Source of the DNA: MADRE2 sp964397015
GTDB lineage: Bacteria; Desulfobacterota; Desulfobacteria; Desulfobacterales; Desulfobacteraceae
Direction: 5' to 3'
Assembly (NCBI GenBank): GCA_964397015.1
Contig: CAYNHL010000002.1
Location: 21,305 to 85,304 of the forward strand
Length of the DNA stretch: 64,000 bases
Of this stretch, positions 52,415-60,517 are shown one piece after another. The position numbers were made by a program, and so were the translations under genes. Numbering within the stretch: position 1 is the first letter of the stretch; each line of letters begins with the position of its first letter. The notes below the pieces were generated by a model, which saw only the letters and a list, made by a program, of their open reading frames with translations, had not been told where the DNA came from and did not search any database.

Positions 52415-53287
52415 ATGACAACATATCATATGCAGAAAACTATTGCCCGGCCTGTTTCCTGTAAAGGTGTAGGAGTCCATTCCGGCAAGGAAATACAGAT
52501 GACTGTTCATCCGGCCCGGGAGAATCACGGGATCAAATTCCGGAGGGTTGATCTGCCGGGGACGCAGGATATACAGGCCCTTTTCAAAAGGGTGGTCGAT
52601 ACCAGTCTTGCAACGGTGATAGGCGTAAATGGCGCCATTGTTTCAACTATCGAGCATCTTCTGGCGGCTTTTACCGGGCTTGGTATCGATAACGCCCTGG
52701 TGGAAGTGGATGACTATGAAATGCCTATTATGGACGGCAGCGCCAGGGAATTTGCACGCCGGCTCTCCCGTGCCGGTCTCGAAAGCCAGGGTGCCCCCAG
52801 GCATTTTTTTATTGTCAAACGGGTTGTTGAAATCAGGCAGGATGATAAATTTGTGATGGTACATCCGGACAAGGGATTCAAGATCACCTGTTCTATCGAT
52901 TTCGATCATCCGCTTATCGGGGTTCAATCCCTGAGTTATGACTGTGAAAAGCATGATTTTGAAGCAGATATAAGCCATGCCAGAACATTCGGTTTTGTCA
53001 GGGACCTGGACTACTTGAGGATGTTCAGCCTGGGCAAGGGAGGCAGCCTGGATAACGCCATTGTCATCGACCAGGACAGGGTGTTGAACTCGGACGGATT
53101 GCGCTGTCCGGATGAATTTGTAAGGCATAAGATACTGGACAGTCTGGGTGACTTTTCCCTTCTGGGGATGCCGCTGCAGGGTCATATTGTCACGCATAAA
53201 TCAGGACATACATTAAACCACCTGTTTATTCAAAAATTTCTCGAGGAAAAAGATGCCTGGGAGACCGGACCAGTTAAAAAACAATAA
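52415..53287 (+). CDS. lpxC: UDP-3-O-acyl-N-acetylglucosamine deacetylase
   Basis: Zinc amidase for the first committed step of lipid A synthesis, showing a Gram-negative cell with LPS. It has 290 residues from ATG 52415 (TAAGGATA upstream): GVGVHSGKEIQMTVHPA, HLLAAFTGLGIDNALVEVDD, ISHARTFGFVRDLDYLR, and the zinc/active-site region RHKILDSLGDFSLLG then KSGHTLNH. The 3' end overlaps the next gene by 35 bases, so translation of the DUF4390 gene may depend on lpxC. Confidence 0.95.
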   Translation: MTTYHMQKTIARPVSCKGVGVHSGKEIQMTVHPARENHGIKFRRVDLPGTQDIQALFKRVVDTSLATVIGVNGAIVSTIEHLLAAFTGLGIDNALVEVDDYEMPIMDGSAREFARRLSRAGLESQGAPRHFFIVKRVVEIRQDDKFVMVHPDKGFKITCSIDFDHPLIGVQSLSYDCEKHDFEADISHARTFGFVRDLDYLRMFSLGKGGSLDNAIVIDQDRVLNSDGLRCPDEFVRHKILDSLGDFSLLGMPLQGHIVTHKSGHTLNHLFIQKFLEEKDAWETGPVKKQ

Positions 53288-53876
53288 CCGCGCACGGCAG
53301 GGCCGTTACAGCCTGGTTTGTGCCCTGACGATTCTCCTGGCCTGCTGCCATGTCTGCTGGCCCCCTGCACATGCATTTGCCGGTGACAAGCCTGAATTGA
53401 AAGATATCCGTCTGGCCAATACCCGTGATGACCTGATAACTTATTTTGAAGTCGGGGGTGCATTTACAGAAAAAACCATCCAGCGGGTTATGAGCGGGAT
53501 TCCAACGACATTTACATTTTATGTATCCCTTTACCGCAATGAGGGAACCTGGTTCGATAAAAAAATGTCTGATATCGAATTTCATTCTACCCTGAAATAC
53601 AGCAGCATGAAAAAAGAGTTTTCGGTTTCGCGTCCCTGGAAATCTGAAAAACCTGTGGTCACAAAATCATTTGATGAAGCAGTGCAGCTGATGACAAATG
53701 TCAACAATGTAAGGGTGGCAGGCATCCATGACATGGTCAAGGGGGAGAAATATCAGATACGGATCAAGGCACAGCTGGAGAAGATCACACTTCCGCTTTA
53801 TCTTCACTATGTTTTATTCTTTTTATCATTATGGGATTTTGAGACGGACTGGTACCTGATAAATTTTACCTACTGA
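53253..53876 (+). CDS. DUF4390-type exported protein
   Basis: A 207-residue protein with an N-terminal signal or anchor (about 20-43, LVCALTILLACCHVCWPPAH then AFAG) and a beta-rich domain (LKDIRLANTRDDLITYFEVG, FTFYVSLYRNEGTWFDKK). DUF4390 genes lie regularly in front of NtrY-like kinases in Desulfobacterota and other proteobacteria. Its job is unknown; sensing or support of the kinase is a guess from position. It starts inside lpxC. Confidence 0.78.
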   Translation: MPGRPDQLKNNNRARQGRYSLVCALTILLACCHVCWPPAHAFAGDKPELKDIRLANTRDDLITYFEVGGAFTEKTIQRVMSGIPTTFTFYVSLYRNEGTWFDKKMSDIEFHSTLKYSSMKKEFSVSRPWKSEKPVVTKSFDEAVQLMTNVNNVRVAGIHDMVKGEKYQIRIKAQLEKITLPLYLHYVLFFLSLWDFETDWYLINFTY

Positions 53877-53931
53877 TCCAGTATTTTTATCCCCGGGACA
53901 GGGCGAATCACAGCAGGGTGACGGCCAGGTT

Positions 53932-56136
53932 ATGGAAAAAACCAGCGCAGCAAAACACAAACGGAAAAAAGAGATCATCCTGATCTTTGCAATCCTGGTC
54001 CTGGTTGCAATCCTGACCTTTATCGAGACCCGCATAACGAGTTTCGGCAGTGATTTTCCAGTTTCCAGCACCGTTCTGATGTTCATTTTGATCAATTTGA
54101 ACCTGCTGCTTTTACTGGCACTGATTCTGCTGGTTTTTCGGAACCTGGCCAAACTCTATTACGAAAAAAAGAACAATATTCTTGGCTCAAAGCTGAAAAC
54201 ACGCTTGACGGCCGCATTTATCACATTGGCGCTTCTGCCTACCAGCGTGTTGTTTTTCTTTTCAATCCACTTTATTTCATCCAGCCTGGCGTTCTGGTTC
54301 AATGTGCCCATTGAACAGACGCTGGACAGTTCTTTGTCGGTCGGTCACAAACTGTATGGTTACATCGAGAGCAAAAATATATTTTTCGCCCAGCGGGCTG
54401 CATACCAGATACATTCAAGGAAATTATATCTTGAAGAAAATTACGAGAAACTTTCAAGATATACCCAGGTGGTGCAGCGGGCATTTGACCGCAGCGGTGT
54501 CGAGGTTTATTCCCCCGAGGCCAAACGTATAAGCCTTTCGCTGGAGCCAACCCTTGAAAACCAGTATTTCGGGCTGCTCACCAGTGATGAACTGGTCCGG
54601 ATACCGGAGTCGGCAGAGACTGGAACCATTATCCAGGAAACAGGGACAGGCGAACTTGTCCGAACCGTATGTCCCATACCCTATGGTGAAGACCCTCAAC
54701 AGGCCAGGGCATTTTTGGTCATCACCACATGGATCTCCCCGGAACTGGTCGAGGATCTGAGAGCAATATCCAACGGAATAGAGGAATACCACCAGTTGAA
54801 AATGGCAAAGAAACCGGCCCAGCTTTCCAATTATATCGCATTGACAATTGTTGCGCTGCTGGTCATTTTCTGCGCCATATGGTTCGGCTTTCAACTGGCG
54901 GAATCTATAACCATTCCGCTGGCCAAATTTGCCGAAGGCACCCAGCGGGTTGCCCAGGGAGATTTGAATTATCAGATTGATTTCAAGACCGATGATGAAC
55001 TCGGAATGCTCATTGAAAACTTTAACTCCATGACAAAGGAGCTTGCCGTCGGGCGTGAGAAACTGGCCCTTTCCGATAAGCTTCTCCGGCAGCAGTATGA
55101 GGAACTTGAAAAAAGCCGCCGTTACATGGAGATCGTATTGAAGCATATTTCCGCCGGGGTTATTTCGATTGACAACCAGGGCATAATAACCACCATGAAC
55201 AAAGCGGTTGAATCCATGCTCAACATGAAGAGTGAATTGGTGCTGAACCGGGATTACCGGCAGATACTGGGCGGCAGGGATATGTCCCTGGCCGGGGAGA
55301 TTTCCAAGAAAATTGCAGCCGGGATCGAAAGCGATGAGTTTCCTGTAGTGATCTCCATTGATGGGAATCCCAGGCAGCTGTCCATTCATTTCAATATCCT
55401 CAAAGACGACACTGGCAGGCATATTGGGTTTGTGCTGGTTTTTGACGACCTGACTGAACTTGAAAAAGCCCAGCGTGTGGCTGCCTGGAGGGAAGTGGCC
55501 CGGCGAATGGCCCATGAAGTGAAAAACCCTTTGACACCAATAAAACTTTCTGCCCAGAGACTGAAACGCAAATACGGCAAGATGATCAACGATGAAATAT
55601 TCGATACCTGTACAAGGACCATTGTTGTTCATGTCGATCTGATCCGGAACATGGTGAACCAGTTTTCTACTTTTGCCAGGTTTCCGGATGCCAATATGAA
55701 CAGGTGCCGGATTGAAAACATCATTGAAGAAACCCTTGCATTATATCGCGAGGGCCTTGAGGATGTCGATATCCGGGCGTTTTACAGCGACAACCTCCCG
55801 GTGCTGTACCTTGATCACCAGCACATGAAACAGGCATTTATCAATCTTGTGGACAATGCAGTCGCGGCTGTCAATAAAAAAGGCATGATACGCATCGATG
55901 TGGTACATGACCCGATTTTGAAAATTGTGCGGATTGAAATAGCTGACAATGGAAAAGGTATTTCAGATATTGAAAAAACAAAGCTGTTCGAACCGTATTT
56001 TTCGACTAAAAAATCAGGCATGGGCCTCGGGCTGGCGATTGTCAGCTCTATTATTACAGATCACCATGGGGTCATCCGGGTACAGGACAACAAGCCCGCT
56101 GGTGCAAAATTTATCATTGAGCTGCCGGTCACATGA
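53932..56136 (+). CDS. ntrY: NtrY-like sensor histidine kinase
   Basis: A 734-residue membrane kinase: three or four N-terminal helices (about 15-120), an extracytoplasmic domain (roughly 120-300), a further helix (about 298-320), HAMP (IPLAKFAEGTQRVAQGDLNY), PAS, then the HisKA box with His528 in RRMAHEVKNPLTPIKLSAQR and the HATPase domain (NLVDNAVAAV, GKGISD, SGMGLGLAIV). This is the NtrY layout. It phosphorylates the response regulator encoded 30 bases downstream. The signal is unknown; NtrYX systems respond to nitrogen, redox or envelope state. Confidence 0.92.
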   Translation: MEKTSAAKHKRKKEIILIFAILVLVAILTFIETRITSFGSDFPVSSTVLMFILINLNLLLLLALILLVFRNLAKLYYEKKNNILGSKLKTRLTAAFITLALLPTSVLFFFSIHFISSSLAFWFNVPIEQTLDSSLSVGHKLYGYIESKNIFFAQRAAYQIHSRKLYLEENYEKLSRYTQVVQRAFDRSGVEVYSPEAKRISLSLEPTLENQYFGLLTSDELVRIPESAETGTIIQETGTGELVRTVCPIPYGEDPQQARAFLVITTWISPELVEDLRAISNGIEEYHQLKMAKKPAQLSNYIALTIVALLVIFCAIWFGFQLAESITIPLAKFAEGTQRVAQGDLNYQIDFKTDDELGMLIENFNSMTKELAVGREKLALSDKLLRQQYEELEKSRRYMEIVLKHISAGVISIDNQGIITTMNKAVESMLNMKSELVLNRDYRQILGGRDMSLAGEISKKIAAGIESDEFPVVISIDGNPRQLSIHFNILKDDTGRHIGFVLVFDDLTELEKAQRVAAWREVARRMAHEVKNPLTPIKLSAQRLKRKYGKMINDEIFDTCTRTIVVHVDLIRNMVNQFSTFARFPDANMNRCRIENIIEETLALYREGLEDVDIRAFYSDNLPVLYLDHQHMKQAFINLVDNAVAAVNKKGMIRIDVVHDPILKIVRIEIADNGKGISDIEKTKLFEPYFSTKKSGMGLGLAIVSSIITDHHGVIRVQDNKPAGAKFIIELPVT

Positions 56137-56166
56137 TCAAGGGCAGGTAACGACAGGAGAAAGAGT

Positions 56167-57528
56167 ATGTACCCAGCAGTATTAATCGTGGATGATGAAA
56201 CCACCATTATCGAATCCCTGGAAGGCATCCTTTCCGACGATGGTTTCGAGGTTATGCATGCCCATAATGGGTACGAGGCTCTCAAACAGATTGAAATCCA
56301 CTCCCCGGATATTGTATTGCTGGATATCTGGATGCCGGGCATGGACGGGATCGAGACTCTCAAGGAAATCAAGAAGGAACATCCGAGTCTTCCGGTTGTC
56401 ATGATTACCGGTCATGGCAGCATCGAGTCGGCCGTAGAGGCGACCAAGTCCGGGGCCTATGATTTTCTTGAAAAGCCGCTCTCCATAGACAAGGTAATGG
56501 TCACGATCAACAATGCTCTTAATTTCAGGCGGCTTGAAGAGGAGAACAAGTACCTGAGAAAAAAAACCATTGCACGCAATTCCATCAACGGAGTCAGCCC
56601 TGCAGTGCAGAAACTGTACAAGGAAATAATGGCCTCGGCCCCTACCGATTCATCCATATTCATTACCGGTGAGAACGGGACCGGCAAGGAACTTGTGGCA
56701 AGGACAATTCACCAGTTCAGTTCGAGACCTGAAGAACCGTTTATAATTATCAACTGTGCTGCTATACCCGAGGACAGTATTGACAGTGAATTGTTCGGGT
56801 ATGAAAAAGGTGTTTTCAAGGATGCGCCGGCCAAGAGCAAGGGGAAGTTTGAACTGGCGTCAAGCGGCACCCTGTTTCTGGATGAAATCGGAGATATGAA
56901 TATCAACACACAGGCCAGGATTTTACGAACCCTCGAGTCCAAAACATTCCAGAGGATCGGCGGCAGCAGGACGATGCAGATGGATGCCAGGATTATAGCT
57001 TCAACCAATAAAGATATACAAAAGGAAATTGAAAAAAACAGCTTCAGGGAAGATCTGTTCTTCCGCCTGAATGTCATACCGATCCAGGTTCCGCCCCTTC
57101 GGGACAGAAAAGAGGATATCCCCATACTGGTTGATATTTTTCTTGAAAAAGCAGCCGAGAACCAAAGCGGTGAGAAAAAGAAAATCACACCGGCCGCCAT
57201 GGATCTTTTAACCCGGCAGGCGTGGCGCGGCAATGTCAGGGAGCTGAAAAACCTTGTTGAAAGGTTGACTATCATGACACAGAAGGAGGAGATCGATATT
57301 TCCGATATTCCGGAACCCTATTACAGTGTAGAAAATACCGGAGGTGCCGGTGAAAGGCGGCATCTGTTCACCATTGACAACCTGGAGAAAGCCAGGATGG
57401 CATTTGAAACTGAATTTGTCCTGAACAAGCTCAAACAGGCCCGCAATGACGTGGCGGCAGTGGCCAGACAACTGGGTACAAGTGAAAAATATATCAAAAA
57501 ACATATCAGCCACAAGCAGGCCAAATAG
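56167..57528 (+). CDS. ntrX: NtrX-like response regulator with degenerate GAFTGA loop
   Basis: A 453-residue regulator: receiver domain (1-120) with phospho-acceptor Asp53 in LLDIWMPGMDG, AAA+ domain with Walker A GENGTGKE (168-175) and GTLFLDEIGDM, and a C-terminal Fis-like DNA-binding helix (ARNDVAAVARQLGTSEKYIK). The sigma-54 contact loop GAFTGA is GVFKDA at 215-220, so remodelling of sigma-54 polymerase is doubtful. Some NtrX proteins work with sigma-70. AGGAG precedes the ATG. Part of the lpxC-DUF4390-ntrY-ntrX-rsmD-coaD series. Confidence 0.92.
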   Translation: MYPAVLIVDDETTIIESLEGILSDDGFEVMHAHNGYEALKQIEIHSPDIVLLDIWMPGMDGIETLKEIKKEHPSLPVVMITGHGSIESAVEATKSGAYDFLEKPLSIDKVMVTINNALNFRRLEEENKYLRKKTIARNSINGVSPAVQKLYKEIMASAPTDSSIFITGENGTGKELVARTIHQFSSRPEEPFIIINCAAIPEDSIDSELFGYEKGVFKDAPAKSKGKFELASSGTLFLDEIGDMNINTQARILRTLESKTFQRIGGSRTMQMDARIIASTNKDIQKEIEKNSFREDLFFRLNVIPIQVPPLRDRKEDIPILVDIFLEKAAENQSGEKKKITPAAMDLLTRQAWRGNVRELKNLVERLTIMTQKEEIDISDIPEPYYSVENTGGAGERRHLFTIDNLEKARMAFETEFVLNKLKQARNDVAAVARQLGTSEKYIKKHISHKQAK

Positions 57529-57545
57529 ATGGGCAGATCAAACAG

Positions 57546-58121
57546 ATGAGAATTATTGCAGGAGCCTGTAAGGGGCGTAAACTTGAACCTGTCAGCGGGC
57601 GGCATATTCGGCCGACATCTGACAGGACAAGGGAGGCCGTGTTCAACATGCTTGGCACCAGGGTGCAGCAGGCCCGGGTCCTGGATCTGTTTGCCGGAAC
57701 AGGGGCGCTTGGACTTGAGGCGTTGAGCCGCGGGGCGGCATTTGCGGTTTTTGTTGACAGCGCTCCCGTTGCCGCTGAGCTGATTAAAAAGAATATCGAC
57801 AGGTGCCGGATGGCTTCTCAGACACATGTTTACTGTCATGACCTGTTATCGGGTCCGGATTTTTTCATGACAGCGGGCCGTTATGATATAATTTTCATGG
57901 ATCCGCCATACAGGGAAAAACTGATTGACACACTGATACAAATGCCGGGATTCATGGACCTGATGCATGATGAAACAATCCTTGTGGCAGAGTATATGGT
58001 TCATGAGCAGCCGGCCGGCCTGGAAACCGGTTTTGATATATGCAAACAGAAGAAATATGCAAAGACAATGGTGACTTTTTTACAAAAACAAAGACTCCCG
58101 AGAGGTGACAGTTCAGAATGA
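57546..58121 (+). CDS. rsmD: 16S rRNA (guanine966-N2)-methyltransferase
   Basis: Modifies G966 of 16S rRNA in the assembled 30S. It has 191 residues with the family opening MRIIAGACKGRKLEPVSGRH, RPTSDRTREAVFNML, the SAM motif VLDLFAGTGALGLEALSRGA and the catalytic IIFMDPPYREKL. The stop overlaps the coaD start by 4 bases (ATGA), the usual rsmD-coaD pairing. Confidence 0.95.
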   Translation: MRIIAGACKGRKLEPVSGRHIRPTSDRTREAVFNMLGTRVQQARVLDLFAGTGALGLEALSRGAAFAVFVDSAPVAAELIKKNIDRCRMASQTHVYCHDLLSGPDFFMTAGRYDIIFMDPPYREKLIDTLIQMPGFMDLMHDETILVAEYMVHEQPAGLETGFDICKQKKYAKTMVTFLQKQRLPRGDSSE

Positions 58122-58615
58122 AAAATTCAAAAACAGCAATATATCCGGGATCATTCGATCCGATAACAAACGGCCATATAGACATTGTCGAAAGAGCACT
58201 GGAAATTTTTGACACGATTATCATTGCCATTCTTCATAACCCGGCAAAAAAGGCTTTGTTCACGGTTGATGAACGAATGGAAATGATAACAAAAAGTTTT
58301 GATCACAATGACAAAATCCAGGTGGATGCTTTTGACGGACTGCTTGTGGACTATGCCAGGATGAAAAATGCAGCTGCCATTGTCAGGGGCATGCGAGCCA
58401 TTTCCGATTTCGAAAGTGAGTTCCAGATGGCGCTGATGAACCGGCGTTTGTGCCGGGAGGTTCAGACAATATTTTTAATGACCGGTCTGCGGTGGATTTT
58501 TACCAGTTCTTCCATCATCAAGGAGGCAGCCCAGTTTGGAGGTGACATTACAGGCATGGTGCCTCCCGGGGTACAAAAGAAACTCAAGGAAAAATTTTTG
58601 GTAAAAAAAGGATGA
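58118..58615 (+). CDS. coaD: Phosphopantetheine adenylyltransferase
   Basis: Penultimate step of coenzyme A synthesis. It has 165 residues of the nucleotidyltransferase fold: YPGSFDPITNGHIDIVERAL with the TxGH motif, LLVDYARMKNAAAIVRGMRA, and the C-terminal FTSSSIIKEAAQFGGDITGM. Normal length. It is coupled to rsmD upstream. A LysR gene starts 7 bases after it. Confidence 0.95.
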   Translation: MKNSKTAIYPGSFDPITNGHIDIVERALEIFDTIIIAILHNPAKKALFTVDERMEMITKSFDHNDKIQVDAFDGLLVDYARMKNAAAIVRGMRAISDFESEFQMALMNRRLCREVQTIFLMTGLRWIFTSSSIIKEAAQFGGDITGMVPPGVQKKLKEKFLVKKG

Positions 58616-58622
58616 CATACTA

Positions 58623-59537
58623 TTGGATCTCTGGCAGCTTAAAATATTTATCAAAGTAGTCGAAACAGGGAGCTTTTCAAAGGCGTCGGAAGCCATTCAT
58701 CTGACGCAGCCGACCGTGAGTTCCCATATCAAGGATCTTGAAACCCATTTCAACTGCCGCCTGCTGGACCGCCTGGGAAAGGAGTCCATTCCTACCGGTG
58801 CCGGCAGGATTCTTTATTCATATGCCCGCAGACTTCTGGATCTTCACAATGAGGCTGAAGGCGCTATCCATGATTTTATGGGCAATATCAAGGGGTCTCT
58901 TCTTATCGGGGGCAGCACCATCCCGGCAGGGTATATTATTCCAGGGTTTATCAAACCTTTCAGGTCAAGGTTCCCCGGGATTGACATATCCGTGATCTCG
59001 GGAGATTCCATGCAGGTCATCGGCCATGTTTTGACCGGTAAAGTTGAAATCGGTATTACAGGCGCCATAAAGGATCATCCCGACCTGGTCCGGGAAAAAT
59101 TGTTGAAAGACGAATTGCGCTTGATTGTTCCGGCAGATCATGAATGGGCCGGTCTCGATGCAGTGGATGCTGACATGCTGAATGATGCGCCGTTCATTGC
59201 AAGGGAAGAAGGGTCCGGCACATGGCGTACCCTGTCCGGCGCTCTTTTGAAAGCGGGTTATAATGAGGATCATTTAAAAAGAGTTGTCACTTTCGGGAGT
59301 ACCACTTCTGTGTTGCAGGGGATTCTCAATCAAGTGGGAGTTTCCATTTTATCTCCCCTGGCGGCTGAAGAATATATCCGTTATGGACGGATGGCAGCCC
59401 TGCCGGTTAAAGGTCTGGACCTTACCAGGTATTTTTATTTAATTGCCCATGCACGGCGGGCACAGTCCCCCATATGCAGGGAGTTTGTTTCCCTTGTTCA
59501 CGAAACTGGATCATCCTGTGCCGGTATCAGGACATGA
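58623..59537 (+). CDS. LysR-family regulator of the selenium-metabolism-associated type
   Basis: A 304-residue LysR protein starting at TTG 58623 (ribosome site AAAAAGGA upstream): DLWQLKIFIKVVETGSFSKA, HLTQPTVSSHIKDLETHF, RLGKESIPT, then the effector domain with GSLLIGGSTIPAGYIIPGFI. The wording closely follows the family that NCBI calls selenium metabolism-associated LysR regulator, which tracks with organisms that make selenoproteins. It directly follows coaD, probably in the same transcript. The family call is from memory of its conserved blocks. It supports selenocysteine use here, consistent with the TGA-containing rhodanese gene. Confidence 0.8.
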   Translation: MDLWQLKIFIKVVETGSFSKASEAIHLTQPTVSSHIKDLETHFNCRLLDRLGKESIPTGAGRILYSYARRLLDLHNEAEGAIHDFMGNIKGSLLIGGSTIPAGYIIPGFIKPFRSRFPGIDISVISGDSMQVIGHVLTGKVEIGITGAIKDHPDLVREKLLKDELRLIVPADHEWAGLDAVDADMLNDAPFIAREEGSGTWRTLSGALLKAGYNEDHLKRVVTFGSTTSVLQGILNQVGVSILSPLAAEEYIRYGRMAALPVKGLDLTRYFYLIAHARRAQSPICREFVSLVHETGSSCAGIRT

Positions 59538-60246
59538 ACAAATTGAGCGGCTCGATATACTCCGGGTCTTTTGTGTCAATGATATCAATTATATGTTTGT
59601 ACATCCGTTTTTTATGCTCGCCAAAGATAGGCCTCTGTTTTTGAAATGTCCGGGCGAATGCAAGTGCATCTTCCATTAGCTGCTTTGAATTCAGGCTGGC
59701 CTTTTCAATGATATGACATTTTTCCAGCTCTCCTGCCGTCAGTCGTCTCCCGGTAAGTTTCATCTCATTGAATTTGTATTCCGGAATCGCTTTTCGTACA
59801 AAAGCCACCATGCCGGGTAAAAACGGGATATTGATATCGACTTCAGGAAAACAAAAGAAACCCTTCTCCAGATTCATGAACCTGAAATCACAGGCACAGG
59901 CAAGCATGGCGCCGTTTCCGAAAGCGTGTCCATTAATGGCGGCAATGACCGGAACCGGGAACGTAAGACACCTTTTGAAAAGCGCATTACATTCGTATAA
60001 AAAGCTTTTAATGGTTGCTGTGTCAATGTCATTGAATTTCTGTCCCAGCCAGTCGATATCGATACCCTGGGAGAAATTTTTTTCATCTGTGGAAGTTATG
60101 ACGATGGCAGATATCTTCTGATCATCCAGGATACTGTCCAGTGTCTGGTTCATTGCTGTAATGAAATCCATATTCCATTTATTGGCATTGTTCATCATTT
60201 TAAGCACGGCGACATGATCGTGTTTTTCCCATTTGATGGCGGCCAT
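59527..60246 (-). CDS. Enoyl-CoA hydratase/isomerase family protein
   Basis: A 239-residue crotonase-fold protein from ATG 60246 (CAGGAGATTTAC upstream). Oxyanion-hole segments are NFSQGIDIDWLG and INGHAFGNGAMLACACDFRF; the second acidic site FPEVDINIPF is in the position of the catalytic Glu. Substrate positions differ from classic hydratases, so an isomerase or other crotonase-type activity is possible. It overlaps the LysR gene by 11 bases at the 3' end, on the opposite strand. Its leader has a hairpin motif shared with the regulator at 22230. Confidence 0.82.
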   Translation of the reverse strand: MAAIKWEKHDHVAVLKMMNNANKWNMDFITAMNQTLDSILDDQKISAIVITSTDEKNFSQGIDIDWLGQKFNDIDTATIKSFLYECNALFKRCLTFPVPVIAAINGHAFGNGAMLACACDFRFMNLEKGFFCFPEVDINIPFLPGMVAFVRKAIPEYKFNEMKLTGRRLTAGELEKCHIIEKASLNSKQLMEDALAFARTFQKQRPIFGEHKKRMYKHIIDIIDTKDPEYIEPLNLFMS

Positions 60247-60281
60247 GTAAATCTCCTGTGTGAATAGAGTCGGACCCAATA

Positions 60282-60308
60282 AACTCACCAACTCCGAAAG
60301 TTGAGTTA
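60282..60308 (-). promoter_or_regulatory. Leader motif shared with the PAS regulator gene
   Basis: On the minus strand TAACTCAACTTTCGG (60308-60294) matches the leader of the gene at 22230 (TAACTCGACTTTCGG). It can form a hairpin with the following AGTTGGTGAGTT, with a bulge. A -10-like CATAAA lies just upstream at nearly the same spacing as TATAAT in the other leader. The rest of the gap 60309-60517, upstream of the hydantoinase-like gene, shows no convincing promoter or other feature. Confidence 0.45.
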
Positions 60309-60517
60309 AGCGTTTATGTTACTCTTAATCATTATTGCCAAGGTATTTCAAGGATTATTTTAAAATTTTGGGTCATGGTGCCTTTTTGAGTTTTGTGGTA
60401 ATATGGACATAACGGAAAATCTGATTGACAATTCAATGTTTTTTTGTTTAGGTTTCCCCTTGACACCCGCATGCATATAAAACAGGCGGTTTACTTTTCA
60501 GCGAACAGGAATGCGCC

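Noticed and set aside
54454..55632. 392-codon minus-strand ORF inside ntrY
   Set aside because: Antisense shadow of a clear histidine kinase gene; no domain or ribosome site.
60460..60481. TTGACA and TATAAA as promoter of the hydantoinase-like gene
   Set aside because: The two boxes are only 10 bases apart, far too close for a sigma-70 promoter.
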